DNA of 64,000 nucleotides from Roseibium limicola (lineage in GTDB: Bacteria > Pseudomonadota > Alphaproteobacteria > Rhizobiales > Stappiaceae), in contig NZ_JAFLNF010000002.1 of assembly GCF_017313085.1 (NCBI RefSeq), positions 372,001 to 436,000 on the forward strand, in the 5' to 3' direction. Each line of letters starts with the position of its first letter. Position 1 is the first letter of the stretch. A model generated the notes under the pieces. That model saw only the letters and a program-made list of their open reading frames with translations, did no database searches and was not told the origin of the DNA. This document shows positions 8,855 through 16,617 of the stretch, piece after piece. The translations under genes and the position numbers were made by a program.

Positions 8855-9295
8855 GGAACACGCCTTATGCTTGAGTTGATCGACGCATAGGGTAACTCGA
8901 CAAGTCCTAACCAGTAGTTTTCAATATAAACAAAATAAATATGTAAATACTATCAAATATAAAATTTACAGTGTTAGAAAATACAATATAAATTCACATT
9001 TTTGGCCGCACGCTCTTGCTCCAACATCCGCAAAAGCGCCTTCAAGAACATAAGGCCTAACAAAACGTTTCCAGGATAACGCCGAATTGTGTTCGATGTT
9101 ACACTCTTTCTTCCAAAATCCGCGATAGAATTGTGTTTCAATAATGGCGATACTATGTCGTCGAGTGCCCCGGAATGACCTAAAGGAAAAACAGTAAATT
9201 TGAGATTTTACTCTGAAGGGGGGAACAGGAGCCCGCCTTCCGCGTTTAGTTAACAACGGGGCCCAACAGGAAGCGTAGGAGCTTCAGGAGGCGGA
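8855..9295. other. AT-rich intergenic region
   Basis: Divergent spacer between the PAS protein and the next plus-strand gene. The stretch 8900-9000 is markedly AT-rich compared with the rest of the window and may hold promoters or a nucleoid-protein binding region. A 96-codon open frame on the minus strand (8966-9256) has no recognisable features, and I do not support it as a gene. Confidence 0.5.
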
Positions 9296-10003
9296 ATGAT
9301 GCTTTGGACAAAACCCAATACTGCTGGCCACACGCCGGACATCACTGCCGAGCGCTTTGCATTGGCTGAGCGAGCCAAAAGCCTCACGGCGCAGGCCGCC
9401 CTCACTACGCTTCTTGCACTGTCTTCTCTCGGCCTTGCCGAGACCGTCAGGGCGGAAAACCGCCTTGAGCTCCCGGAAGAGACCATCCTCCTCGAAGACG
9501 ACCGACTTGCCGTCACCGTCGCCTCCGCTTCACAGCAGGAGCTGGACCCGCTCGACAGCGAATATAATATCTGGGTTGGTCAGATTGACATCAACGACCG
9601 ATCCGCCATCTGGGTCGAGTTGATCGATGGCTATGGTGAGGTCATTTACGACAGCGAAGTCGGGCCGAATGAAACACACCTTCTCCCCGACGGTCGGGCG
9701 ATTGTTGTCCGCTCTGTCGATCCAGCAACTCGAATTGCCAAAATTGATGAAAGTCGACTGGTATCTGACGCTGCCATGATGGTAACCCGACGTGTCATCG
9801 AGGACGAGACTGTCGGCGCCACCTCGGTGGAATTCATCGAGGCCAAGCCACAAGCTTCCGCACCAGAGACAGATCACAGCCCGATGATGCAGTTGGCAAC
9901 CTTCGGTGGCGCTGCATGGCACCTGGTCACAAATTGGTTTGGTGGCGCTGTACAGCAGGTTCAGGTCGCCTGGAATTGGCTGATCGATACCCTTCACGCC
10001 TGA
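9296..10003 (+). CDS. Conserved hypothetical exported/membrane-associated protein
   Basis: A 235-residue protein of unknown function. A hydrophobic stretch at about residues 33-50 (AALTTLLALSSLGLAETVRA) looks like a late signal peptide or anchor. The middle is acidic and beta-rich (EDDRLAVTVAS, NIWVGQIDIND, VIYDSEVGPNETHLL). The C-terminus ends in an aromatic amphipathic segment (WHLVTNWFGGA, WNWLIDTLHA). A strong AGGAGG at 9286-9291 precedes two adjacent ATG codons (9296 and 9299). A rho-independent terminator lies 30 bp after the stop, so it is a single transcription unit. I cannot assign a family. Confidence 0.72.
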   Translation: MMLWTKPNTAGHTPDITAERFALAERAKSLTAQAALTTLLALSSLGLAETVRAENRLELPEETILLEDDRLAVTVASASQQELDPLDSEYNIWVGQIDINDRSAIWVELIDGYGEVIYDSEVGPNETHLLPDGRAIVVRSVDPATRIAKIDESRLVSDAAMMVTRRVIEDETVGATSVEFIEAKPQASAPETDHSPMMQLATFGGAAWHLVTNWFGGAVQQVQVAWNWLIDTLHA

Positions 10004-10030
10004 TGCTCCAAATCCCCCGCGATCATCGGC

Positions 10031-10067
10031 CAAGAGGCCGGGCGCCAGCTGCGCCCGGCCTCTTTCC
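10031..10067 (+). terminator. Rho-independent terminator
   Basis: GAGGCCGGGCGC (10034-10045) pairs perfectly with GCGCCCGGCCTC (10051-10062) around a CAGCT loop, followed by TTTCCT. Confidence 0.88.
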
Positions 10068-10157
10068 TGTTGTGAGACCAGACCCGCAAACTTCGCGTGA
10101 AACAATCATGCGAAACGGCAATATTTCAAAAAATTCAAAGCCTTTTGGAACTTTAAG

Positions 10158-10187
10158 TGATCTGCGACCGTAGCTGAGACGTAATTT
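10158..10187 (+). promoter_or_regulatory. Candidate ECF sigma-E (ChrR-type) promoter for the FAD/DUF1365/CFA operon
   Basis: TGATCT at 10158-10163, then an 18-bp spacer, then TAATTT at 10182-10187. The TGATCC-N18-TAA pattern is the form known for the ChrR-controlled sigma-E of Rhodobacter, which drives similar genes. The match is imperfect and was found by eye only. Confidence 0.4.
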
Positions 10188-10246
10188 GAACCAATCCTGC
10201 GGAGGCATTCTCCAAAGGTCGTCCATAATAACGATAAGGGCACAAA

Positions 10247-11545
10247 ATGCGGATTGCGGTCATCGGCTCCGGTATCTCGGGAAACAGCGCAGCATCAGTC
10301 CTGAGCGAGAAACACGACGTCATTCTCTATGAAAAGCGAGAGCGTACAGGTGGTCATAGCGCCACTGTCGACATCGATTACGATGGCACGCCGATTTCCG
10401 TCGACACCGGCTTTATCGTCTACAATGAACTCAACTACCCCAACCTGACGAAGATGTTCGCGCACCTTGGCGTGGAGACAGAAGAAAGCGATATGAGCTT
10501 TGCCTTGTCTGCAGACAACCGGCGCCATGAATGGTCGGGACAGTCACTGAATACGGTCTTTGCCCAGCGCCGCAATCTGATGAGCCCGAGTTTCCTGATG
10601 ATGCTTCGGCAGATCTTCCGCTTCAATAAGGAAAGCGTGCGCGATCTCGACGCCGGCCTGCTGCGCGGCCTGTCGCTCGGCAACTACCTCAACGCCAACC
10701 GATATGGCCGGACCTTCACCGACCGCTATCTGCTTCCTATGGGAGCGGCGATCTGGTCAACGCCCCTCGCCGACATGGCAGACTATCCTGCGGAAAACTT
10801 TGTCTCCTTTTTCAAGAACCACCGCTTGGTGAATTTTGACCGCCCCATTTGGCGCACCGTTTCCGGCGGAAGCCGGCAGTATGTCGGCAAGCTTCTCGCT
10901 CCCCTGGGAGACAACATTCGCCATGGGGCGATGGTCACAGGCGTCGAGCGCTTTCCGGACAGGGTCGTGGTGACTGACGTGAACGGTGGTTCCGACACCT
11001 TCGACCACGTAGTCATCGCCGGGCACTCCGATCAGGCCCTTGCCATGCTGACCACACCCAGTCAGGACGAACATGCAATCCTTTCGGCCATCCGCTACCG
11101 GCCAAACACGGTCTATCTGCACCGGGATCTCTCGCTGATGCCGCGCAATCGCAAGGTCTGGGCCTCCTGGAACTATCTTGCTGGTCAGGACGCCTTCACT
11201 CAGGCCCAGGTCACCGTCAGCTACTGGATGAACCGCCTCCAGAACATTCCCGAGGACAAGCCGCTGTTCGTTACCCTGAACCCGGTTGAGGCGCCGTCGG
11301 AAGAGCTCACCTTCGGACGCTTTGTCTATGACCACCCGCAATTCAATCAAGCTGCCATTGACGCGCAGACCGCACTGGATACCATTCAGGGTCGTCAGCG
11401 GACATGGTTCTGCGGGGCGTGGACCGGGCATGGCTTCCATGAGGACGGCTTGAAGTCCGGTTTGGCCGTTGCCCGGGCGCTGGGCTGTGAGGCCCCATGG
11501 GAGCAGTCTCGGGACAAGGAACTCGCTCTCCAGGCCGCCGAGTAG
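10247..11545 (+). CDS. FAD-dependent oxidoreductase, flavin amine oxidase-like (CFA-cluster type)
   Basis: A 432-residue flavoprotein. The N-terminal dinucleotide-binding motif IAVIGSGISGNSAA (residues 3-16) and YEKRERTGGHSATVD (about 30-44) are the classic start of amine-oxidase/desaturase-like flavoproteins. The C-terminus has WFCGAWTGHGFHEDGLKSG, the second FAD-binding block. Homologues are regularly found with DUF1365 and cyclopropane-fatty-acid synthase genes, as here, and in Rhodobacter they belong to the singlet-oxygen sigma-E regulon. A role in desaturating or oxidising a methylated or cyclopropane acyl chain of a membrane lipid is inferred, not shown. The ATG at 10247 has an AAGGG site. 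It is the first gene of a three-gene operon. Confidence 0.85.
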   Translation: MRIAVIGSGISGNSAASVLSEKHDVILYEKRERTGGHSATVDIDYDGTPISVDTGFIVYNELNYPNLTKMFAHLGVETEESDMSFALSADNRRHEWSGQSLNTVFAQRRNLMSPSFLMMLRQIFRFNKESVRDLDAGLLRGLSLGNYLNANRYGRTFTDRYLLPMGAAIWSTPLADMADYPAENFVSFFKNHRLVNFDRPIWRTVSGGSRQYVGKLLAPLGDNIRHGAMVTGVERFPDRVVVTDVNGGSDTFDHVVIAGHSDQALAMLTTPSQDEHAILSAIRYRPNTVYLHRDLSLMPRNRKVWASWNYLAGQDAFTQAQVTVSYWMNRLQNIPEDKPLFVTLNPVEAPSEELTFGRFVYDHPQFNQAAIDAQTALDTIQGRQRTWFCGAWTGHGFHEDGLKSGLAVARALGCEAPWEQSRDKELALQAAE

Positions 11546-11563
11546 GATGAGAGGACAATCCTC

Positions 11564-12406
11564 ATGTCAGGTCGCTCCCCAACCAGAATGAGTGCTAACG
11601 ATTCGTCGCCCGCAGCCGCCGCCAGCCTGTATGTTGGCCCGGTCATGCACCAACGCATGAAGCCGAAGCAAAACCGTTTCTCTTACTCCGTCTTCTCCCT
11701 GCTGATCGATCTCGACCGTCTCGACGAGGCGGATGGCCAGTCGCGGCTGTTCTCCATCGAACGTTTCAATCTCGTCAGCTTTTACCAGAAGGACCACGGC
11801 CCCCGGGACGGCGCAAACCTTCGCGCCTATGTGGACCAGGCTCTGGGTGACAAAGGCGTGTCCCGACCTCACCAGGTTCTCCTTCTCGCCTATCCGCGCG
11901 TTTGCGGGCATGCCTTCAATCCACTGGCTGTCTACTTCGCTTATGACAAAGACCACACGCTGACCGGCGTCATCTACGAAGTGCGCAACACCTTTGGCGA
12001 TCTCCACTCCTATGTGTTGCCAGTCACCAAAGACCAACTGAACGATGCCGGCCTGCGGCAGGAGCAGGACAAGCAGTTCTATGTCTCACCCTTCGTCGAC
12101 ATGGAACAACACTACAGCTTTCGACTGATGCCGCCGGGCAAGGCGGTCAGGGTCCGCATTCTTGAAGAAGACGCCGAAGGCCCTCTCCTCGCAGCCATGT
12201 TTCATGGCACCCGGACCGCGCTGACCAGCGCCAATCTGGCCCGGCTCTGTGCGCACATCCCGTTCCTGGGCCTGAAGGTCGTCGCAGCCATTCATTGGCA
12301 GGCCTTTAAAATTTGGCGCATGGGTGTACGATTTCACAAGAAGCCGGAAGCGGCGGTCCCGACTGGAGAGGACAGGACCGTCACACAAACATCGAGAGCT
12401 GCTTGA
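11564..12406 (+). CDS. DUF1365 family protein (CFA cluster)
   Basis: A 280-residue DUF1365 protein. Typical blocks are visible: LYVGPVMHQRMKPKQNRFSY near the start, LLAYPRVCGHAFNPLAVYF (about 106-124), VIYEVRNTFGDLHSYV, and FYVSPFVDMEQHYSF. The biochemical function of the family is not established. Its constant company of a flavoprotein and a CFA synthase argues for a part in modifying unsaturated membrane acyl chains. It starts 18 bp after the flavoprotein stop with GAGGACA as the ribosome-binding site, and is followed after 84 bp by the CFA synthase gene. Confidence 0.88.
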   Translation: MSGRSPTRMSANDSSPAAAASLYVGPVMHQRMKPKQNRFSYSVFSLLIDLDRLDEADGQSRLFSIERFNLVSFYQKDHGPRDGANLRAYVDQALGDKGVSRPHQVLLLAYPRVCGHAFNPLAVYFAYDKDHTLTGVIYEVRNTFGDLHSYVLPVTKDQLNDAGLRQEQDKQFYVSPFVDMEQHYSFRLMPPGKAVRVRILEEDAEGPLLAAMFHGTRTALTSANLARLCAHIPFLGLKVVAAIHWQAFKIWRMGVRFHKKPEAAVPTGEDRTVTQTSRAA

Positions 12407-12490
12407 AACCAAAGCCAGATCTCGCCGTATCTTAATGTAAGCGCCCAGGCGCCTTCTCGTTTCTATGAAAAGCATTTCGGGGGAATTGCC

Positions 12491-13720
12491 ATGTCCGACG
12501 GTATCCGCGTTTCCAAGTCCAGTTTGAAGCAAGCCTGCTCGGGCCTTCCCCGCTTCGCTCAGCTGGGTTTTCGAATTCTCACAGGTCTTCAGTATGGTTC
12601 CCTGCGTGTTACAACGCCGGACGAGCGCGTTTTCATCTTCGAGGGCAATGAACCAGGCCCCCAGGGTGAGGTAGAGGTCACCGACTGGCGCTTTGCCAAG
12701 ATGGTTGTTCAGGGCGGAGACGTCGGTGTGGGGGAAGCCTTCATTGCCGGCTATTGGTCTTCTCCCGATATCACCACCTTCCTGGAACTATTTTGCATCA
12801 ACCGCGAGGCAGCGAGTGAGGTGCTGAACGGCAAACCCATTGCACGCTTTCTCCTGTCCCTGCGCCATTGGCTCAATGCCAACACGAAGTCGGGCTCGAG
12901 GCGGAACATTTCGGCCCACTACGATCTGGGAAACGCCTTCTACAAGGAATGGCTGGATCCCTCGATGACCTATTCCTCCGCCATCTTCGACCCCAGCGTG
13001 AACGACCTGGAGAGCGCCCAGCGACTCAAGTACACGTCGTTGGCACGCGAAACCGACATTCAAGCCGGACATGAGGTCTTGGAGATCGGGTGTGGATGGG
13101 GCGGCTTTGCCGAATTCGTCGGAAAGGAAATTGGCGCCAAGGTGCGTGCCCTGACCATTTCGCGCGAACAATACGACTATGCGCGGGAAAGGATCCATAA
13201 CGCCGGTCTTTCAGAGAAGGTCGACGTCGTCTTTCAGGACTACCGGGACGAGACGGGAAAATTCGACCGTATCGCTTCTATCGAAATGTTCGAGGCGGTT
13301 GGAGAGCGCTATTGGCCCACCTATTTCGGCCAACTCGCAAATTGCTTGAAGTCCGGCGGCAAGGCCGGTTTGCAGATCATCACCATTCAGGACCGGATGT
13401 TTGAAGACTACCGCCGCTCTGGCGATTTTATTCAACGCCACGTCTTTCCGGGCGGCATGCTGCCCCCCCCTGGCAAGCTGAATGATATCAGCAAGTCCCT
13501 GGGGCTCGATCTGGCGAACCAGAAAATCTTTGGCCAGGACTACGCCCGAACGCTGGAAGAATGGCGCGCCCGGTTCCGTGAAGCCTGGCCACGCATTGTG
13601 CCGCTTGGATTCGACGAGCGGTTCAAGCGCCTTTGGGAGTTCTATCTCCACTACTGCGAGGCAGGCTTCCGCTCTGGCAACATCGATGTGCGTCAGATGG
13701 TCTACGTCAAGACGGCCTAG
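12491..13720 (+). CDS. Cyclopropane-fatty-acyl-phospholipid synthase family methyltransferase
   Basis: A 409-residue SAM-dependent enzyme of the CFA synthase family. The SAM-binding glycine loop is LEIGCGWGG (residues 197-205). ISAHYDLGNAFYKEWLDPSMTYS (split about 140-162) and the downstream IEMFEAVGERYW block are hallmark sequences for binding the acyl substrate. It transfers a methylene or methyl group from SAM to the double bond of a phospholipid acyl chain. Because its partners are the flavoprotein and DUF1365 protein, the product may be a further processed methylated acyl chain rather than a plain cyclopropane. An example is the furan fatty acid route described in Rhodobacter; this is inference. 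Its stop codon overlaps that of the convergent SDR gene. Confidence 0.9.
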   Translation: MSDGIRVSKSSLKQACSGLPRFAQLGFRILTGLQYGSLRVTTPDERVFIFEGNEPGPQGEVEVTDWRFAKMVVQGGDVGVGEAFIAGYWSSPDITTFLELFCINREAASEVLNGKPIARFLLSLRHWLNANTKSGSRRNISAHYDLGNAFYKEWLDPSMTYSSAIFDPSVNDLESAQRLKYTSLARETDIQAGHEVLEIGCGWGGFAEFVGKEIGAKVRALTISREQYDYARERIHNAGLSEKVDVVFQDYRDETGKFDRIASIEMFEAVGERYWPTYFGQLANCLKSGGKAGLQIITIQDRMFEDYRRSGDFIQRHVFPGGMLPPPGKLNDISKSLGLDLANQKIFGQDYARTLEEWRARFREAWPRIVPLGFDERFKRLWEFYLHYCEAGFRSGNIDVRQMVYVKTA

Positions 13721-14529
13721 TCGCGCCCGACCTTTGGTTTCTTGTCCCATCCTGTGCTTTTGGCAATCAGTCGGAAGTACCAGGAGTGGGGCAGAATTCG
13801 CATCACCTTGAGCTGACGTACAAAGCCTCTCGGGAAGAATATCTCGAAGGCCTTCTTGTCCTTGAGACCACGGGCAATTTCTTCCGCCGCTTCTTCAGGC
13901 TGGATCAGCTGCGGCATATCGAAAGGGTTGTCGGCCGTTGCAGGTGTATCCACAAAGCCTGGATTGATAACCTGTATGCGAATGTTGGCCCGGTCCAAAT
14001 CAAACTTCAGCGCCTCCGCCATATTGATCAGCCCTGCCTTGGTCGCTCCATAGGCCGCAGACGTGGGCAAGCCTCTGTATCCGGCAACAGAGGCGACAAT
14101 GGCGATCTGTCCCCGTCCACGAGCCTTCATCGCGTCGATGCTCGGCAAAAGAACATTGACGGTACCGCTGAGGTTTACATCGAAGCTTTTCTGCCATTCA
14201 TCCGGATTTCCAGACAATCCGTCCTGGGGGAAATAGACGCCCGCATTCGGCACCAGTAATGCCAGCGGACCGGCTTCGGTCTCGATCCTGAGCGCCAGCT
14301 CACGCATCGCGTCCCGATCGGTTACATCTCCCGGGTAGGCGTGAATTTTCCCTCGGGTCGACATCCCAAGGATTTCGAGCTTGCGCAGCTTTTCAACCGA
14401 CCGTGCTGTTGCTGCAATCGTCCACCCCTCATCGGCAAGCCGCAAGGCCAGCGCCCTGCCAATGCCACTGCTGGCGCCGGTGATCCAGGCAATTCCAGTG
14501 TCCGGGGTCGCAACGAATTCGCAAGTCAT
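13717..14529 (-). CDS. Short-chain dehydrogenase/reductase (SDR)
   Basis: A 270-residue classical SDR. The cofactor motif TGASSGIGRALA (about residues 17-28), the NAG motif (LLVPNAGVYFP), the catalytic serine in ASVAGYRG and the Y-x-x-x-K pair in SAAYGATKAG are all present. The substrate is unknown. SDR genes of this type accompany the ChrR/CFA cluster in other proteobacteria, which suggests a lipid aldehyde or ketone. I chose the ATG at 14529 because AAGGAG sits 7 bp upstream; the frame is open further 5' without such a site. Its stop codon overlaps that of the convergent CFA synthase by a few bases. Confidence 0.88.
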   Translation of the reverse strand: MTCEFVATPDTGIAWITGASSGIGRALALRLADEGWTIAATARSVEKLRKLEILGMSTRGKIHAYPGDVTDRDAMRELALRIETEAGPLALLVPNAGVYFPQDGLSGNPDEWQKSFDVNLSGTVNVLLPSIDAMKARGRGQIAIVASVAGYRGLPTSAAYGATKAGLINMAEALKFDLDRANIRIQVINPGFVDTPATADNPFDMPQLIQPEEAAEEIARGLKDKKAFEIFFPRGFVRQLKVMRILPHSWYFRLIAKSTGWDKKPKVGRD

Positions 14530-14596
14530 ACCAGTCTCCTTAAGCGTTCCCTCTGTCATACGCAGATCGGGAGCACTCCGGATTGGTATTGGTCTC

Positions 14597-14620
14597 AAGC
14601 TTCAGCGGTTTTCAGGATCA
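14597..14620 (-). promoter_or_regulatory. TGATCC element, candidate sigma-E -35 for the SDR gene
   Basis: TGATCC reads on the minus strand at 14620-14615 between chrR and the SDR gene. The region 17-18 bp downstream (TGAGAC or GAGACC) is a poor -10, so this is weaker than the sites upstream of the flavoprotein operon and the chrR-like gene. Confidence 0.25.
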
Positions 14621-14631
14621 GGCCAGCATGC

Positions 14632-15303
14632 TCAGCGCATGAAAGGCGCAAACAGGCGGCCAATAGGCCCGGTGAGCCGCAGACTGCCCTCGGTCACGGT
14701 AAAGCAGATGCAGTCTTCGCCCTCATCGGCAATTGGCTTGTGATCGATCTCATGATCGGCGAAGGCAATGTCACCTGTTTCAAAGTGACCATCATCATCG
14801 CTGTAGCCCCCCTTGAGAATGAGCGTCAGCTCGGTTCCCGAGTGAGTATGCGATGGCATGGCCTTGCCCGCACGTACCCAGAGAAGGGACGTCATGCAGC
14901 CATCAAACTCACCAAGCTTGCATTCCTTCACACCCGGAAGCAGCGTTTTCCAGGGCAGGTCCGACTTTCCAGGCATTTTCCCCTGCTCCAGCAATGGACG
15001 CAGAGACAGCGGCACCCAGTCGTCTCCGGTTTGTGCTGAGACACGAATGTTCTCAATTTTCTCAGGCTCGAGAGAGAATATAGACGCCAAAAGGCCTTCC
15101 CGGTCAGACAAGGCGACAGGGGGACTTTCATCGACCCCCAAACCGGCAAGCGCCTCCAGACTGGAGACGTAATCCCGATGGGTATCTTTCAGCTCCAGAT
15201 GGGCGCCAACCAATGCTTGAGCAGGCGACGCGAGCGTGCCCGCAGCATATCCTGCCAGCAGTTCATCCAGGCCAGTGACGTTCTTTTCCATGCAGACGCT
15301 CAT
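14632..15303 (-). CDS. ChrR-like cupin anti-sigma family protein lacking the zinc anti-sigma motif
   Basis: A 223-residue protein with the two-part layout of ChrR. The N-terminal helical domain is recognisable (LLAGYAAGTL, residues 15-24). The H-x3-C-x2-C motif that binds zinc in ChrR is here HLELKDTH (H35, K39, H42), and the early histidine is also absent, so the structural zinc site appears lost. The C-terminal cupin is intact, with the expected metal ligands H152, H154, E158 and H188 in SHTHSGTELT and DHEIDHKP. Known ChrR holds a group IV sigma factor inactive until singlet oxygen appears. No sigma factor gene lies next to this one. It may be an orphan regulator or a cupin sensor that no longer binds a sigma factor. 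The ATG at 15303 follows GGAAG. Confidence 0.82.
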   Translation of the reverse strand: MSVCMEKNVTGLDELLAGYAAGTLASPAQALVGAHLELKDTHRDYVSSLEALAGLGVDESPPVALSDREGLLASIFSLEPEKIENIRVSAQTGDDWVPLSLRPLLEQGKMPGKSDLPWKTLLPGVKECKLGEFDGCMTSLLWVRAGKAMPSHTHSGTELTLILKGGYSDDDGHFETGDIAFADHEIDHKPIADEGEDCICFTVTEGSLRLTGPIGRLFAPFMR

Positions 15304-15338
15304 AACGCTTCCGTATTCGGAAATAACAATGCTGTTTC

Positions 15339-15368
15339 CTCATACGGCGCTTTCGGGGCAGCGGATCA
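15339..15368 (-). promoter_or_regulatory. Candidate sigma-E promoter upstream of the chrR-like gene
   Basis: On the minus strand TGATCC (15368-15363) is followed after exactly 18 bp by TATGAG (15344-15339), leaving a leader of roughly 30 nt before the ATG at 15303. The -35 matches the ChrR-type sigma-E consensus; the -10 is only partial. Confidence 0.4.
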
Positions 15369-15554
15369 CTCGGAGGGTCTAAAGCAGGAACCCCTGTTCC
15401 AATAACCCGGCCAGAAAATAGAACGAAACGGCCCGAGATTTCAACTCACGCGAACCTCAGGCAGTTGCGTCCCTTTTCGCAGCGCGATATGGCACCTACA
15501 TGCTATATCAACAATCCACCGCGACCTTGCACATTGAAGCAGGAACTTTCTGAA

Positions 15555-16589
15555 ATGACCGCCAGCACTTCCGTCGTCGACGCAATCGGCAACACCCCGC
15601 TTATCCGCCTGAACGGCCTTTCAGAGGAAACCGGCTGCGAAATCTTCGGCAAGGCGGAGTTCATGAACCCAGGGCAGTCGGTCAAGGACCGCCCTGCCCG
15701 GCAGATGATCCTCGAAGCGGAAGCCCGTGGTGATCTGAAGCCCGGCGGCGTGATCGTCGAGGGGACAGCCGGCAACACCGGCATCGGTCTGGCGCTGGTT
15801 GCAAGCGCGCGCGGCTATCGCACCGTAATCGTGATTCCCGAGACCCAGACACAGGAAAAGAAGGACATGCTTCGCATGTGCGGCGCGGAGCTGATTGAAG
15901 TTCCCGCCAAGCCCTTCAAGGACCCTAACAACTATCAGCATGTCGCCCGTCGTCTGGCCGAACACTTGGCCAAGAGCGAGCCGAATGGCGCCATCTTTGC
16001 TGACCAGTGGAACAATCTGGACAACCGCAAGGCGCATTACACCACCACGGGTCCGGAAATCCTGGATCAGACAGACGGCCAGATCGACGGCTTTATTTGC
16101 GCAGTCGGGTCCGGCGGCACGCTTGCTGGTGTCTCTAGCTTCTTGCGCGAGAACAAACCGGCCATCAAGATCGGCTGTGCCGATCCGTTTGGTGCTGGCA
16201 TGTTTCATCTGTTCAAGGACGGCGAAGCCAAGGCGACAGACGGCGGTTCGATTGCCGAAGGCATTGGCCTTGGACGCTCCACGCCTATCGTTGCCGACAT
16301 CAAGGTCGACTTCCCCTATTCCATCCCGGATGAAGAAGCCCTGCCGCTGGTCTTTGATCTGGCGGAAAAGGAAGGCCTGCTTCTGGGGGGCTCTTCCGCC
16401 ATCAATCTGGCAGGCGCCCGCCGGATGGCAAAAGATCTCGGACCGGGCCACACCATCGTGACCATTCTGTGCGATCATGGAACCCGCAGCCAGTCCAAGC
16501 TTTATAACATCGACTTCCTGCGTTCCAAGAACCTACCTGTTCCGGGTTGGCTGGAGCGCTCCACAAACTTGACCGCGCCTTTCGTGTGA
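15555..16589 (+). CDS. cysK: Cysteine synthase A family protein (O-acetylserine sulfhydrylase)
   Basis: A 344-residue PLP enzyme that makes cysteine from O-acetylserine and sulfide. The PLP lysine lies in NPGQSVKDRPA (about residue 42). The phosphate-binding loop is AVGSGGTLAG. The substrate loop reads GTAGNTGIG rather than the more common TSGNTGI, and the protein is about 30 residues longer than enteric CysK. It therefore belongs to the longer alphaproteobacterial branch, and a cystathionine beta-synthase-like activity cannot be excluded. The ATG at 15555 (AGGAA upstream) gives the normal family start VVDAIGNTPLIRL. Cardiolipin synthase follows 28 bp downstream. Confidence 0.88.
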   Translation: MTASTSVVDAIGNTPLIRLNGLSEETGCEIFGKAEFMNPGQSVKDRPARQMILEAEARGDLKPGGVIVEGTAGNTGIGLALVASARGYRTVIVIPETQTQEKKDMLRMCGAELIEVPAKPFKDPNNYQHVARRLAEHLAKSEPNGAIFADQWNNLDNRKAHYTTTGPEILDQTDGQIDGFICAVGSGGTLAGVSSFLRENKPAIKIGCADPFGAGMFHLFKDGEAKATDGGSIAEGIGLGRSTPIVADIKVDFPYSIPDEEALPLVFDLAEKEGLLLGGSSAINLAGARRMAKDLGPGHTIVTILCDHGTRSQSKLYNIDFLRSKNLPVPGWLERSTNLTAPFV

Positions 16590-16617
16590 GCCGGGGTCTA
16601 CCGCAAAAGGGGACCCC

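Noticed and set aside
8966..9256. 96-codon minus-strand open frame in AT-rich spacer
   Set aside because: Translation shows no recognisable pattern and lies in a promoter-like AT-rich region.
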